Assembly: GCF_002091475.1 (NCBI RefSeq)
Contig: NZ_BCTR01000007.1
Coordinates: 124,001-188,000, forward strand
Length of the DNA: 64,000 bases
Direction of reading: 5' to 3'
DNA from: Sphingomonas azotifigens NBRC 15497
Lineage (GTDB): Bacteria > Pseudomonadota > Alphaproteobacteria > Sphingomonadales > Sphingomonadaceae
Under the pieces are notes generated by a model that saw only the letters and a program-made list of their open reading frames with translations, made no database searches and was not told the DNA's origin. Positions within the stretch are counted from its first letter, which is position 1. The number at the start of each line of letters is the position of its first letter. Made by a program: the position numbers and the translations under genes. Of the stretch, positions 16,313 to 24,595 are shown piece by piece.

Positions 16313-16337
16313 ACATATGTAGATTTAAGAGTCAAGC
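16313..16337 (-). promoter_or_regulatory. Candidate PadR-type operator, copy 1
   Basis: Read on the minus strand: TTGACTCTTAAATCTACATA then TGT. It matches the element in front of the PadR gene at 18 of 25 positions or better, including TTGACTC, TCTAC and the central palindrome ACATATGT. TTGACT could serve as the -35 with the palindrome in the spacer, a place where a repressor would block polymerase. Confidence 0.45.
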
Positions 16338-16379
16338 GTGGGGGCGCGTGGGGTGCCGACGCGTGCGGTTGGGGATGCT

Positions 16380-17006
16380 CTAGCCGGGGAGGGCGCCGGC
16401 CGATGCGGCCCTGGACGGGCGGGTGTGCCAGCGCGCGACGGCGAGCAGCATCGCGCCTTCCACCGCCAGCGCCGGCATCTGGGCCAGCAGCGGCGAGAGG
16501 TCGAGCATCAGCAGGCTGGCGAGCAGCACCAGCGTGATCGTTGCCGCGCCGATCGCCGTGCCGAGTTTCAGCACGCTTGCCCAATCGCCTTCCAGCAGGT
16601 CCCAGGCCAGGCAGAGATGCGCCAGGCCGAGCACCATCCACAGGATCAGCAGCACCGGCACGGCACTGTTCTGCGACCAGACCAGATACGGATTGTCCCC
16701 GGGACCGAGCAGCGCGGCATGCGCGGCCAACCGGGCGAGGCCGAGCGCCTGGCGGAAATACAGCAGCGCCATCGGCACCAACAGGCTCAGCGCCATGGCA
16801 TAGCCGGCAAGCGTCCGGCGCCCTTCGCCATGCTGCACCATCTGCGCCCCGGCGGTAAGCAGGCAGCCGATGGCGAAGCTGAGCGGCTTGCCGTCATCGC
16901 GTGCCACCTCGAACTCCGCCTGCATGGCCCGCGCCCATTCGCGGCGATCGGCGCCGAGACATTGTTGTGCCAGGGCCATCACCCCGCGTGCCAGGGCCGT
17001 CGTCAC
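16380..17006 (-). CDS. Hypothetical multi-TM membrane protein partnered with PadR
   Basis: 208 residues from a GTG at 17006 that overlaps the TGA of the PadR gene by 4 nt (GTGA), a standard translational coupling. The N-terminal region is soluble (LGADRREWARAMQAEFEVA), then about five membrane segments follow, including GYAMALSLLVPMALLYF and PVLLILWMVLGLAHLCLA. This resembles membrane proteins that commonly follow PadR genes in sphingomonads, sometimes described as permease-like. Transport substrate and activity are unknown. The in-frame extension to 17132 would run through PadR and is not favoured. Confidence 0.7.
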   Translation of the reverse strand: MTTALARGVMALAQQCLGADRREWARAMQAEFEVARDDGKPLSFAIGCLLTAGAQMVQHGEGRRTLAGYAMALSLLVPMALLYFRQALGLARLAAHAALLGPGDNPYLVWSQNSAVPVLLILWMVLGLAHLCLAWDLLEGDWASVLKLGTAIGAATITLVLLASLLMLDLSPLLAQMPALAVEGAMLLAVARWHTRPSRAASAGALPG

Positions 17007-17305
17007 GCCAGTGCCGTGCGGGTGATGGGAAGCGGCGGGAGTGGGGCGGCCGTTTGCGCGAAGGCCACCCCGGCCGCGGTCAATCGATAGGCGTGGCGGG
17101 CCGGCCGACCGAGCTGCTCTGGCGGGTGCCATTCGGCCTCGACCAGCCCCTGATCGGTCATCCGCATCAGCAGCGGGTAGAGCGTGCCCGAAAGCAGGCC
17201 GGTTTCCTTCATCAGATCATAGCCATGCCGCCACTGTTGCGGGTGCACCGCCAGCGCCTCGAGCAGGCGCAGCATCTGCTTGGACGGTCGGCGATTGCGG
17301 CCCAT
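17003..17305 (-). CDS. PadR-family transcriptional regulator
   Basis: 100 residues. It has the PadR winged-helix pattern: QMLRLLEALAVHPQQWRHGYDLMKETGL for helices 1-2, GTLYPLLMRMTDQGLVEAEW for the recognition helix and turn, and RHAYRLTAAG for the wing. PadR proteins repress operons for efflux, phenolic stress or envelope functions. It heads a two-gene operon with the membrane protein at 16380. ATG at 17305 is taken as start; an in-frame TTG at 17317 is less likely. A palindromic element immediately upstream suggests autorepression. Confidence 0.88.
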   Translation of the reverse strand: MGRNRRPSKQMLRLLEALAVHPQQWRHGYDLMKETGLLSGTLYPLLMRMTDQGLVEAEWHPPEQLGRPARHAYRLTAAGVAFAQTAAPLPPLPITRTALA

Positions 17306-17316
17306 GGCGCATCTCA

Positions 17317-17341
17317 ACCTAGGTAGAGTTGGGAGTCAATC
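17317..17341 (-). promoter_or_regulatory. Candidate PadR operator, copy 2 (autoregulatory)
   Basis: The imperfect palindrome CTCAACCTAGGTAGAG at 17313-17328 has a perfect ACCTAGGT core. It is followed, reading outward on the plus strand, by GTTGGGAGTCAA, so on the minus strand TTGACT (17339-17334) could be a -35 with the palindrome in the spacer. It is the sister of 16313-16337. Confidence 0.5.
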
Positions 17342-17364
17342 GCCGCATGGCGGCCGCGCCCCAA

Positions 17365-17394
17365 CAAAAAAGCCGGGGTTCGCACCCCGGCTTT
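17365..17394 (-). terminator. Terminator after nusG
   Basis: Stem AAGCCGGGGT against ACCCCGGCTT around loop TCGC, followed on the minus strand by six T residues. It ends the secE-nusG transcript 34 nt after the nusG stop, confirming that rplK is not co-transcribed with it. Confidence 0.92.
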
Positions 17395-17427
17395 TCGTGT
17401 TCGTTGCGTGTGCGGCGGTAGCCCGCC

Positions 17428-17967
17428 TCACTTGACCCGTTCGACGTCCTCGAAGCCCAGCTCCAGCGGGGTCGCGCGGCCGAAGATCGAGATCGAGACC
17501 TTCACGCGGTTCTTGTCGTAATCCAGCTCTTCCACCACGCCCGAGAAGGTGGCGAAGTTGCCGCTGATGACCTTGACCGTGTCGCCGATGTCGAAATCGA
17601 CCTTGAGCTTGGCCTTGGGCGCCGCGGTGGCCGCTTCTTCCTTGGTGTTGAGGATGCGCGCGGCTTCCGCCTCGCTGATCGGCTGCGGCTTGCCCGAGCT
17701 GCCGAGGAAGCCGGTCACCTTCGGCGTGTTCTTCACCAGGTGATACACGTCGTCGTTCATCTCGAGCTTGGCGAGCACATAGCCGGGGAAGAACTTCCGC
17801 TCGGACTGGATCTTCTTGCCGCGCCGCACTTCGGTGACCGTCTCGGTCGGCACTTCGACGGCCTCAACGAGGCGATCGAGGCCCAGGCGGGTGGCGTCGG
17901 CCAGGATCTGGTCGCGGACCTTGCCCTCGAAACCGGAATAGGCGTGGATGATGTACCAGCGCGACAT
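17428..17967 (-). CDS. nusG: Transcription termination/antitermination factor NusG
   Basis: 179 residues, full length. NusG binds the clamp of RNA polymerase and couples it to Rho or the ribosome. The NGN domain (RWYIIHAYSGFEGKV, then FFPGYVLAKLEM and LVKNTPKVTGFLG) spans about 1-110. The KOW domain (FDIGDTVKVISGNFATFSGVV, VSISIFGRATPLEL) spans 125-179. ATG at 17967 has AAGGAAAG upstream. The gene follows secE by 16 nt and ends with a terminator, unlike the common arrangement in which rplK follows immediately. Confidence 0.98.
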   Translation of the reverse strand: MSRWYIIHAYSGFEGKVRDQILADATRLGLDRLVEAVEVPTETVTEVRRGKKIQSERKFFPGYVLAKLEMNDDVYHLVKNTPKVTGFLGSSGKPQPISEAEAARILNTKEEAATAAPKAKLKVDFDIGDTVKVISGNFATFSGVVEELDYDKNRVKVSISIFGRATPLELGFEDVERVK

Positions 17968-17983
17968 GGTTGTTGGTCTTTCC

Positions 17984-18181
17984 TTACTGCGCGAGGCGGA
18001 GAAGTGCGTTGACGATCATATCGAAGATCGAATCGATGCCGAGGAAGAAGCTGCCGAGCAGCGTGGTCATGATCATCACCATCACGCCGGTCATGATCGT
18101 CTCGCGGCGGGTCGGCCAGGCGATCTTGCGGGTTTCGGTCTGGACCTGCTTCACGAATTCGACGGGGCTGGTCTTCGCCAC
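17984..18181 (-). CDS. secE: Preprotein translocase subunit SecE
   Basis: 65 residues, the short single-membrane-segment form of SecE usual outside enterobacteria. SecE clamps SecY in the Sec translocon. The amphipathic helix with the conserved PVEFVKQVQTETRKIAWPTR segment is followed by the membrane helix (TGVMVMIMTTLLGSFFLGID). It begins with GTG preceded by GAGGAT at good spacing. The canonical gene order secE-nusG is kept. The leader upstream (18182-18360) has no gene; a tRNA-Trp sometimes found there in other bacteria is not seen. Confidence 0.97.
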   Translation of the reverse strand: MAKTSPVEFVKQVQTETRKIAWPTRRETIMTGVMVMIMTTLLGSFFLGIDSIFDMIVNALLRLAQ

Positions 18182-18360
18182 TGGGGCTATCCTCGTGTGA
18201 AATTGGTGCTTCGGGCATGGGTCCGCTGCCCGGTCCTTCCCAGGAACCGGTGCAATCCACCCACGCTTTCGGCTAGGGGTCCGTATCTAGAGGATCGGGG
18301 GAAGTTGTGCAAGCGGGGTTGGGAAGGGGCGTTTGCGGCACGTGCGGGACGTGCGGCGTG

Positions 18361-18511
18361 CCCCCTCCACCACGCTGCTGGCGCAGCGCGGTCCCCCTCC
18401 CCCGGCTTCGCCGGGAGAGGAAACGCTATACGGCGATAGAAGAAAGCGTCTTTTCCCTCGGCGAAGCCGGGGGAGGGGGACCATTCGCGCCAGCGAATGG
18501 TGGAGGGGGCC
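18361..18511. repeat. GC-rich mosaic inverted repeat, second copy
   Basis: CCCCCTCCACC near 18361 with GGTCCCCCTCCCCCGGCTTC follows, then an AT-richer spacer, then the inverse: GAAGCCGGGGGAGGGGGACC and finally GGTGGAGGGGGCC near 18511. The boxes match those at 11474-11651. Together with the secE leader it fills the gap 18182-18529, which holds no supportable gene. Confidence 0.78.
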
Positions 18512-18529
18512 TCCCGTGGGAAATGCGGC

Positions 18530-19159
18530 TCAGTGCTGCTTCAATCCCCGCACGCGGTGCCAGATATAGAACGCCACCAGCGCGACCAGCACCACGCCGA
18601 TCAGCGCGTCGGCGCTGTGGAAGGCCGCCTTCATGCGCGGATCGCTGTCCCACTTCTCGCCGAGCGTCATGCCCACCCAGGCGAGGCCGAAGCACCAGGG
18701 CCAGCTGCCGAGAAAGGTGTAGACATGGAACGGCACCAGCTTCATCCGCGCGACGCCCGCCGGGAAGGCGATGAACGAGCGGATCACCGGCAGCAACCGC
18801 CCGATCAGCACTGCGATGCTGCCATAGCGGGCGAAGAAGCGGTCGGCCGCGTCGATCTCGCCGGGGCCGATCAGCAGATACTTGCCCCAGCGCAGCGCCG
18901 CCGGGCGACCGCCGCGCTTGCCGATCTCATAGGCGACGATCGAGCCGAGGTTGCAGCCGATCGCGCCCGCGGTCGCGGCGAGGTACAGGTCGAACCGGCC
19001 GGTCGAGACCAGATAGCCGGCGAACGGCATGATGATTTCCGAGGGCAACGGAATGCACGCGGATTCGATCGCCATCAGGATGGCGATGCCGAGATAGCCC
19101 CCGCTCGAGATGACCCAGATGGTGAAGGTGGCAAGAATGCCCAGAATCTTTTCGACCAT
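18530..19159 (-). CDS. DedA-family membrane protein
   Basis: 209 residues from the ATG at 19159. The DedA/SNARE-associated domain is clear: ESACIPLPSEIIMPFAGYLV, the re-entrant G-x-x-x-G segment GAIGCNLGSIVAYEIGKRGG, and FIAFPAGVARMKLVPFHVYT with the amphipathic Arg-containing helix. Members of this family translocate undecaprenyl phosphate or phospholipids across the inner membrane and affect envelope stress and cation tolerance; which applies here cannot be told. The long open frame continuing to 19642 is a shadow of the divergent gene. It lies next to the mosaic repeat. Confidence 0.92.
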   Translation of the reverse strand: MVEKILGILATFTIWVISSGGYLGIAILMAIESACIPLPSEIIMPFAGYLVSTGRFDLYLAATAGAIGCNLGSIVAYEIGKRGGRPAALRWGKYLLIGPGEIDAADRFFARYGSIAVLIGRLLPVIRSFIAFPAGVARMKLVPFHVYTFLGSWPWCFGLAWVGMTLGEKWDSDPRMKAAFHSADALIGVVLVALVAFYIWHRVRGLKQH

Positions 19160-19294
19160 GATTACTTGGTTGGGGCAGGCGGAAGCATTTGGGAAGCCGC
19201 TTTTTTGCGCGGTGCAGCGCAGTCGATCCGGCTTGGCGCGGGCGGGGGGCTCTGATAACCCGGAGTAAATCGCAACGGCGGAGAGGGTGCGCCC

Positions 19295-21226
19295 ATGAAC
19301 TATCGAACTTCGCGGCGGGCGTTCCTTGCCGGGACGGGCAGCGGCGCGGTGGCGATCGCCGGCGTCGGCATGCCGATGCCGGCGACGGCGCAGACGCTCC
19401 CGGCGATGGCCGCGCCGGCCAAGCTGCAGGCGTTCGACATGGCCGACGTGACGCTGGGCGAAGGGCCGTTCCTCCATGCCCAGCGCGCGACCGAGGCCTA
19501 TCTGCTGCGGCTGGAGCCCGATCGGCTGCTCCACCAGTTCCGCGTCAATGCCGGGCTCGCCCCCAAGGCGGCCGCCTATGGCGGCTGGGAGTCGGACCCG
19601 ATGTGGTCGGACATCCACTGCCAGGGCCATACCCTTGGCCATTATCTCTCAGCCTGCGCGCTCGCCTATCGCTCGACCGGCAAGGCGGCATATCGCGACC
19701 GCGTCGACTATATCGCGGCCGAGCTAGGCGCGTGCCAGGATGCGGCGAAGAGCGGCCTCGTCACCGCCTTCCCGGAAGGCGCGGCGCTGGTGGCGGCGCA
19801 TCTGCGCGGCGAGAAAATCAGCGGCGTGCCCTGGTACACGCTGCACAAACTCTATGCCGGCCTGCGCGACGGCTGGGTGCTGGCCGACAGCGACACGGCG
19901 CGCACCGTGCTGCTGCGGCTCGCCGACTGGGGCGTGGTGGCGTGCCGGCCGCTGTCCGACGCCGCGTTCGAGGCGATGCTGGAGACCGAGCATGGCGGGA
20001 TGAACGAGGTCTATGCCGATCTCTACTTCCTGACCGGCAATCCCGACTATCGCGTGCTGTCGCAGCGCTTCTCGCACAAGGCGTTGCTGGCGCCCCTGGC
20101 CAAGGCGCGCGACCATCTCGACGGGCTCCACGCCAATACCCAGGTCCCGAAGGTCGTCGGCTTCCAGCGGGTCTATGAGGCGACCGGCGACGCCGCCTAT
20201 CATGACGCCGCGGCGTTCTTCTGGAAGACGGTGGCGGAGACCCGCTCGTTCGCGACCGGCGGACACGGCGACGGCGAGCATTTCTTCGCGATGGCCGAGT
20301 TCGAACGGCATGTCTTCTCGGCCAAGGGATCGGAGACCTGCTGCCAGCACAACATGCTGAAGCTGACCCGCGGGCTGTTCCTCCACGATCCGCGCGCCGA
20401 CTATGCCGATTATTATGAGCGGACGCTGTTCAACGGCATCCTCGCCTCGCAGGACCCGGACAGCGGCATGGCGACCTATTTCCAGGGCGCGCGGCCCGGC
20501 TACATGAAGCTCTACCACACCCCCGAGCACAGCTTCTGGTGCTGCACCGGCACGGGGATGGAGAACCACGTCAAGTATCGGGATTCGATCTACTTTCACG
20601 ACGATGCGACGCTGTACGTGAACCTGTTCCTGCCGTCGTCGGTACGCTGGCGCGACAAGGGCGCGGAGCTGGTCCAAGAGACGCGCTTCCCCGAAGAGCC
20701 GGGTACGCGGCTGCGCTGGCGGCTGGCCCGGCCGACCGAACTCACGCTGAGCCTGCGCCACCCGCGCTGGAGCCGCACCGCCGCCGTCCGCGTGAATGGC
20801 GCAATCGCGGCGCGCTCGGCCTCGCCGGGCAGCCGGATCGCGCTGACGCGCAACTGGCGCGACGGCGACACGGTGGAACTGCAGTTGGTGATGGAACCCG
20901 GCTTCGAGCGCGCGCCGGCGGCGCCGGACATCGTCGCGTTCACCTACGGCCCGCTGGTACTGGCGGGCGCGCTGGGCCGCCAGGGGCTGGCGCCGGGGGC
21001 GGATATCGTCGTCAACGAGCGCGAGTACGGCCGCTACAATGACACGCCGGTGCAGGTGCCGGTGCTGGCAGGCGACCCGAGCACGCTGGCCGCGACGATC
21101 CGGCCGGGCGCCAAGCCGCTGGAGTTCACGCTGGCGGCCGCGGACGGCAGCACGGTGCGGCTGATCCCCTATCACCGCATCGCGCACGAGCGTTACGCGA
21201 CCTATTGGAAGCTGGGCCAGGCCTAA
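19295..21226 (+). CDS. Tat-exported GH127/DUF1680-family glycoside hydrolase
   Basis: 643 residues. A twin-arginine signal (TSRRAFLAG, cleavage near ATAQ) predicts export in folded form. The rest matches the DUF1680/GH127 family, whose characterised members are retaining beta-L-arabinofuranosidases using a zinc-bound cysteine. The (alpha/alpha)6 barrel region includes SDIHCQGHTLGHYLSA and HANTQVPKVVGF. The expected metal site is visible as SETCC (Glu and Cys) and FWCCTGTGMEN (Cys-Cys, nucleophile and ligand). A beta-rich C-terminal domain follows (TFRYGPLVLAG-like sequence FTYGPLVLAG). Substrate may be an L-arabinose or related furanoside from plant material. No transporter is adjacent. Confidence 0.9.
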   Translation: MNYRTSRRAFLAGTGSGAVAIAGVGMPMPATAQTLPAMAAPAKLQAFDMADVTLGEGPFLHAQRATEAYLLRLEPDRLLHQFRVNAGLAPKAAAYGGWESDPMWSDIHCQGHTLGHYLSACALAYRSTGKAAYRDRVDYIAAELGACQDAAKSGLVTAFPEGAALVAAHLRGEKISGVPWYTLHKLYAGLRDGWVLADSDTARTVLLRLADWGVVACRPLSDAAFEAMLETEHGGMNEVYADLYFLTGNPDYRVLSQRFSHKALLAPLAKARDHLDGLHANTQVPKVVGFQRVYEATGDAAYHDAAAFFWKTVAETRSFATGGHGDGEHFFAMAEFERHVFSAKGSETCCQHNMLKLTRGLFLHDPRADYADYYERTLFNGILASQDPDSGMATYFQGARPGYMKLYHTPEHSFWCCTGTGMENHVKYRDSIYFHDDATLYVNLFLPSSVRWRDKGAELVQETRFPEEPGTRLRWRLARPTELTLSLRHPRWSRTAAVRVNGAIAARSASPGSRIALTRNWRDGDTVELQLVMEPGFERAPAAPDIVAFTYGPLVLAGALGRQGLAPGADIVVNEREYGRYNDTPVQVPVLAGDPSTLAATIRPGAKPLEFTLAAADGSTVRLIPYHRIAHERYATYWKLGQA

Positions 21227-21423
21227 ACCGCGCCCGCCGCGCGGAGAGAGGTGTACGCGGCGGGCGCGGCGTCGCAGTGTCGGGCGGCGGGGGCAGGGGG
21301 CAATACCGCCCGACCCCGCCCTTTTACACCAGCGCCCTGCGCCGCATCAGTATGCGAAGGTATCCTAACGCCCCCCAAAGGGTGAGGGCTCCCCAGCCCC
21401 CGGTGGGGCGGGGGCGCCCCGCC

Positions 21424-22782
21424 TCAATGTTCGCGGAACGAGGTCCAGAAGCTGCCGACCAGCGGCTCCAGCGCATAATCGAGCGCCGTGCGCCGGCGCA
21501 GCGGGATCAGCACCTGGGCGGGCATGCCGGCGCGCAGCTGGAAACCCTTGCCACGGACGGTCCGCAACAGGTCGATCTGGTCCGTCGGCACCGTCACCTC
21601 GCCGGTGAAGTAGCGCGCGCCGCTCTTCTCGTCGGCCAGCGCGTCGGCGGAGAGGCGGGTGAGCGTGCCCTTCAGGTTCGGCAGGTCGCGCTCGTGCAGG
21701 CCGGGGAACTTGACCAGCGCCTGCTGGCCCACCTGGAGATCGTCGGCATCGTCGACCGCCACCTGCACCTGGATGCGCAGCGGCGCCCGTTCCGGCACGA
21801 TGTCCATCAGCTTCTGGCCCGGCGCGATCACCCCGCCGGGGGTGAACACGGTGAGGCCGATCACCGCACCGGTGGCGGGGGCGCGGATCTCGGTGCGCGC
21901 GAGCTGGTCGCGTGCCGCCGCCCATTTGGGCAGCACTTCGCCGAGACGGGTGTCGACGTCGCGCAGGTCGGCGGCGGTACGCTCGTGGAACGTACGTTCG
22001 GCTTCCAGCGCGGTCAGTTCGCTTTCGCGCGATGCCTCGTGCGTCTGGGCGACGCTGGCGGCATATTGGCCGCGCTGCCCCACAAGGTCGGCGCGCATCC
22101 GTTCCAGCTCGCGGACGCGGGTGCGCGAGACGAAGCCGCGTTCGGCAAGCGGGCGCAGCGCGTCGAGCTGCTCGTCGACGATCCGCAGCTGCTCCTCGGC
22201 GGAGACGACCTGGGTGCCGAAACCGCGCCCTTGCGCCGCCGACTGTGCCGCCCGCTGGCCGAGCGCGCCGCGCTGGGCGGTGAGCGTCGCGCGGCGGGCA
22301 TCGAGCTCGCTCTGCTGGAGGCGCAGGGCGAGCTGGGCATCGCGCTGGTCGCTCGCCTGCAGCGAGGCGAATTCGGGCGGCGTGGCGACCCTGGCCTGGC
22401 CGAGCTGCTCGGCCTCCAGCCGGGCGCGCTGGGCGAGCAGACGGATCGCCTGCACCGAGAGCGCGCGTTCCTGCGCCAGCACATCGGCGGCGGCGAGGCG
22501 GATCAGCAGCTGGCCGCGCTCGACCCGCTGGCCCTCATGCACATAGAGCGCGCCGACGACGCCGCCGTCGCGGTGTTGGACGCTCTGTCGCTGGCCGGAG
22601 ACTTCGAGCACGCCGGGCGCGGACGCAGCAGCATCGAGCCGTGCGAAGGCTGCCCAGCCGAGAAACAGCACGAAGAACAGTGCGGCGATGATCAGGCCGG
22701 TGCGGATGTCGCGCCGGGGGTCCCCAAGCCTTTCGGCGAGCGGCGTGTCGCCGGGGCCGGGCAGGAGAAGGGTGATGCTCAT
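21424..22782 (-). CDS. Type I secretion membrane fusion protein (HlyD/PrtE type)
   Basis: 452 residues. It bridges the inner-membrane ABC exporter and an outer-membrane channel. A cytoplasmic tail is followed by one membrane helix at about 29-48, a split lipoyl/beta-barrel domain (GVLEVSGQRQSVQHRDGGVV and later TEIRAPATGAVIGLTVFTPG), and a long coiled-coil hairpin between. The C-terminal LRAGMPAQVLIPLRRRTALDYAL-type ending is typical of the PrtE/HlyD group. Its ATG overlaps the stop of the ABC gene (ATGA). No TolC-like gene is present in the window, so the outer channel must be encoded elsewhere. Confidence 0.94.
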   Translation of the reverse strand: MSITLLLPGPGDTPLAERLGDPRRDIRTGLIIAALFFVLFLGWAAFARLDAAASAPGVLEVSGQRQSVQHRDGGVVGALYVHEGQRVERGQLLIRLAAADVLAQERALSVQAIRLLAQRARLEAEQLGQARVATPPEFASLQASDQRDAQLALRLQQSELDARRATLTAQRGALGQRAAQSAAQGRGFGTQVVSAEEQLRIVDEQLDALRPLAERGFVSRTRVRELERMRADLVGQRGQYAASVAQTHEASRESELTALEAERTFHERTAADLRDVDTRLGEVLPKWAAARDQLARTEIRAPATGAVIGLTVFTPGGVIAPGQKLMDIVPERAPLRIQVQVAVDDADDLQVGQQALVKFPGLHERDLPNLKGTLTRLSADALADEKSGARYFTGEVTVPTDQIDLLRTVRGKGFQLRAGMPAQVLIPLRRRTALDYALEPLVGSFWTSFREH

Positions 22783-24533
22783 GCTGCCGATCCTCCCTGT
22801 GCGGCTGGGACCATCCGCCGGACATTGGGCGGGGCGATCTTGGCCAGCACCTCGTCGCGGGGGCCATAGAGTTCGACCCGGCCGTCGCGCAGCACCAGCA
22901 TCTTGTCGACCACCGGCAGCACGCCGAGCTTGTGCGACACGACGAGGATCGTCTTGCCCGCGGCCTTGAGCCGGGCGATCGCGGCGTTGAGCGCGGCATC
23001 GCCCTCGGCATCGAGATGGGCGTTGGGCTCGTCGAGCACATAGAGCGCAGGGTCGCCGTACACGGCGCGGGCGAGCGCGATGCGCTGGCCCTGGCCGGCC
23101 GAGACGCCGCGGCCGCCCAGGCCCAGCCGGTAATCGAAGCCGCCGGGCAGCCGCAGGATCAGTTCGCGCGCGCCGACCAGATCGGCGGCGGCGACGGCGG
23201 CGGCATCGGCCTCGTCGGCGTCCGCGCCGAGCTCGCCGGCAAAGCGGGTGATATTTTCCTTGATCGTGCCTTCGAACAGCACCGAATCCTGCGGGAGATA
23301 GCCGATATGGCGGGCGAGCCGCTCGGCATCCCAGTCGGCGATTTCGGCGGCGTCGATCCGCACCGCGCCGCGATCGACCGGCAGCGCGCCGGTGATCGCC
23401 TTCATCAGCGTCGACTTGCCCGAACCCGAGGGGCCGACGATCGCGACGACTTCGCCGGGGGCGATCGCGAAGGTGACGCCGTTGAGCACCGCGCCGTCGC
23501 GTGCGGCGTTGAGGATGGTCACCCCCTCCAGCGCCAGCGCACCCTGCGGGGCAGGCAACTGGGTCGGGGCAGGGCGGGCGATGGCGGTGGCGAGCAGCGC
23601 GTCGAGGTCGCGATAGCCGCTACGTGCCTGGGCCAGCGTCTTCCAGCTGCCGATCAGCAGCTCGATCGGCGCGAGCGCGCGGGCGATCAGGAAGGACGAG
23701 GCGAAGATCGCCCCACCCGAAATCAGATTGTCCACCGCCAGCCAGGCGCCGAGCCCCAGCGCCAGCGATTGCAGCGCCAGGCGGATGAACTTGGTCGCGG
23801 TGAAATAGCCGCCGGCGTGGAAGCCGCTCTCGGTCTGCAGCGCCAGCATCGTCTCGCGCTTGCGCAGCTGGCGGGCGACGAGCGCGCGGCGCATGCCGAG
23901 CGCGCGGACGCTGTCGGCGGCGCCGAGCATCGCGTCCTGCGCGGCATAGGTCTGGCCGGCGACCTCCTGCGCGCGGTCGAGCCCGGCGCGGGTGGCGCGC
24001 TCGTTGCGCCAGGCGATGGCGGCCAGCGCGAGGCCGCCGGCGAGCGCCATCACGCCGATCAGCGGATGGACGAGGAAGCAGACGCCGACATAGATCGGCG
24101 TCCAGGGCGCGTCGAACACCGCGAGCATCGCCGGGCCGGTGAGCGCCGCACGCAGCGCGTCGAGCTCGCGCGCCGCCGAGCGGGCGACCGGCAGGTCGGG
24201 CCGGCCGATCGTCGCATCGAGCACGGCGGGGGCGAGCACGGCGTTGAGCACCACGCCAGCGCGGGTGAGCAGCCGCGCGCGAATCCGGTCGAGCAGCGCC
24301 AGGCAGCCCAGCGCGAACAGCAGGACGAGGGTGAGGAAGACGAGCGTCTGCACGCCGCGGGTGGGCACCACCCGGTCATAGACCTGCAGCATGTACAGCG
24401 TGGGCGCGATGTAGAGCAGGTTGACCAGCGCGCTGAAGCCGGCGGCGGCGATCCAGTGCCGCCGGCACGCCGCCACCGCTTCGCGCATCGGTGCGAAGGC
24501 GCGCGGTTGCGCCTCCGCCAAGAGGTTCGACAT
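22779..24533 (-). CDS. Type I secretion ABC transporter/permease (PrtD type)
   Basis: 584 residues from the ATG at 24533 with GGAAAGG upstream. It is a half-transporter: membrane domain about 1-310 (start region FSALVNLLYIAPTLYMLQVY, the PrtD hallmark) and ATPase domain about 330-570. Walker A is GPSGSGKST, Walker B is LYVLDEPNAHLD, the Q-loop is YLPQD and the H-loop is VVSHK. The signature is VSAGQ instead of the usual LSGGQ. There is no C39 peptidase domain, so substrates are not leader-cleaved. It lies 62 nt downstream of the large nuclease gene, which is the likely cargo. Confidence 0.94.
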   Translation of the reverse strand: MSNLLAEAQPRAFAPMREAVAACRRHWIAAAGFSALVNLLYIAPTLYMLQVYDRVVPTRGVQTLVFLTLVLLFALGCLALLDRIRARLLTRAGVVLNAVLAPAVLDATIGRPDLPVARSAARELDALRAALTGPAMLAVFDAPWTPIYVGVCFLVHPLIGVMALAGGLALAAIAWRNERATRAGLDRAQEVAGQTYAAQDAMLGAADSVRALGMRRALVARQLRKRETMLALQTESGFHAGGYFTATKFIRLALQSLALGLGAWLAVDNLISGGAIFASSFLIARALAPIELLIGSWKTLAQARSGYRDLDALLATAIARPAPTQLPAPQGALALEGVTILNAARDGAVLNGVTFAIAPGEVVAIVGPSGSGKSTLMKAITGALPVDRGAVRIDAAEIADWDAERLARHIGYLPQDSVLFEGTIKENITRFAGELGADADEADAAAVAAADLVGARELILRLPGGFDYRLGLGGRGVSAGQGQRIALARAVYGDPALYVLDEPNAHLDAEGDAALNAAIARLKAAGKTILVVSHKLGVLPVVDKMLVLRDGRVELYGPRDEVLAKIAPPNVRRMVPAAQGGSAA

Positions 24534-24595
24534 CGTCGCCCTTTCCGTTCTGCCCAGGCCGCCGCCCGGAAACGGTTCCAGGCGGCGATGGGGGT

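Noticed and set aside
18182..18360. tRNA-Trp upstream of secE, as in many bacteria
   Set aside because: No cloverleaf, T-loop or CCA-type end could be found on the minus strand of this stretch.
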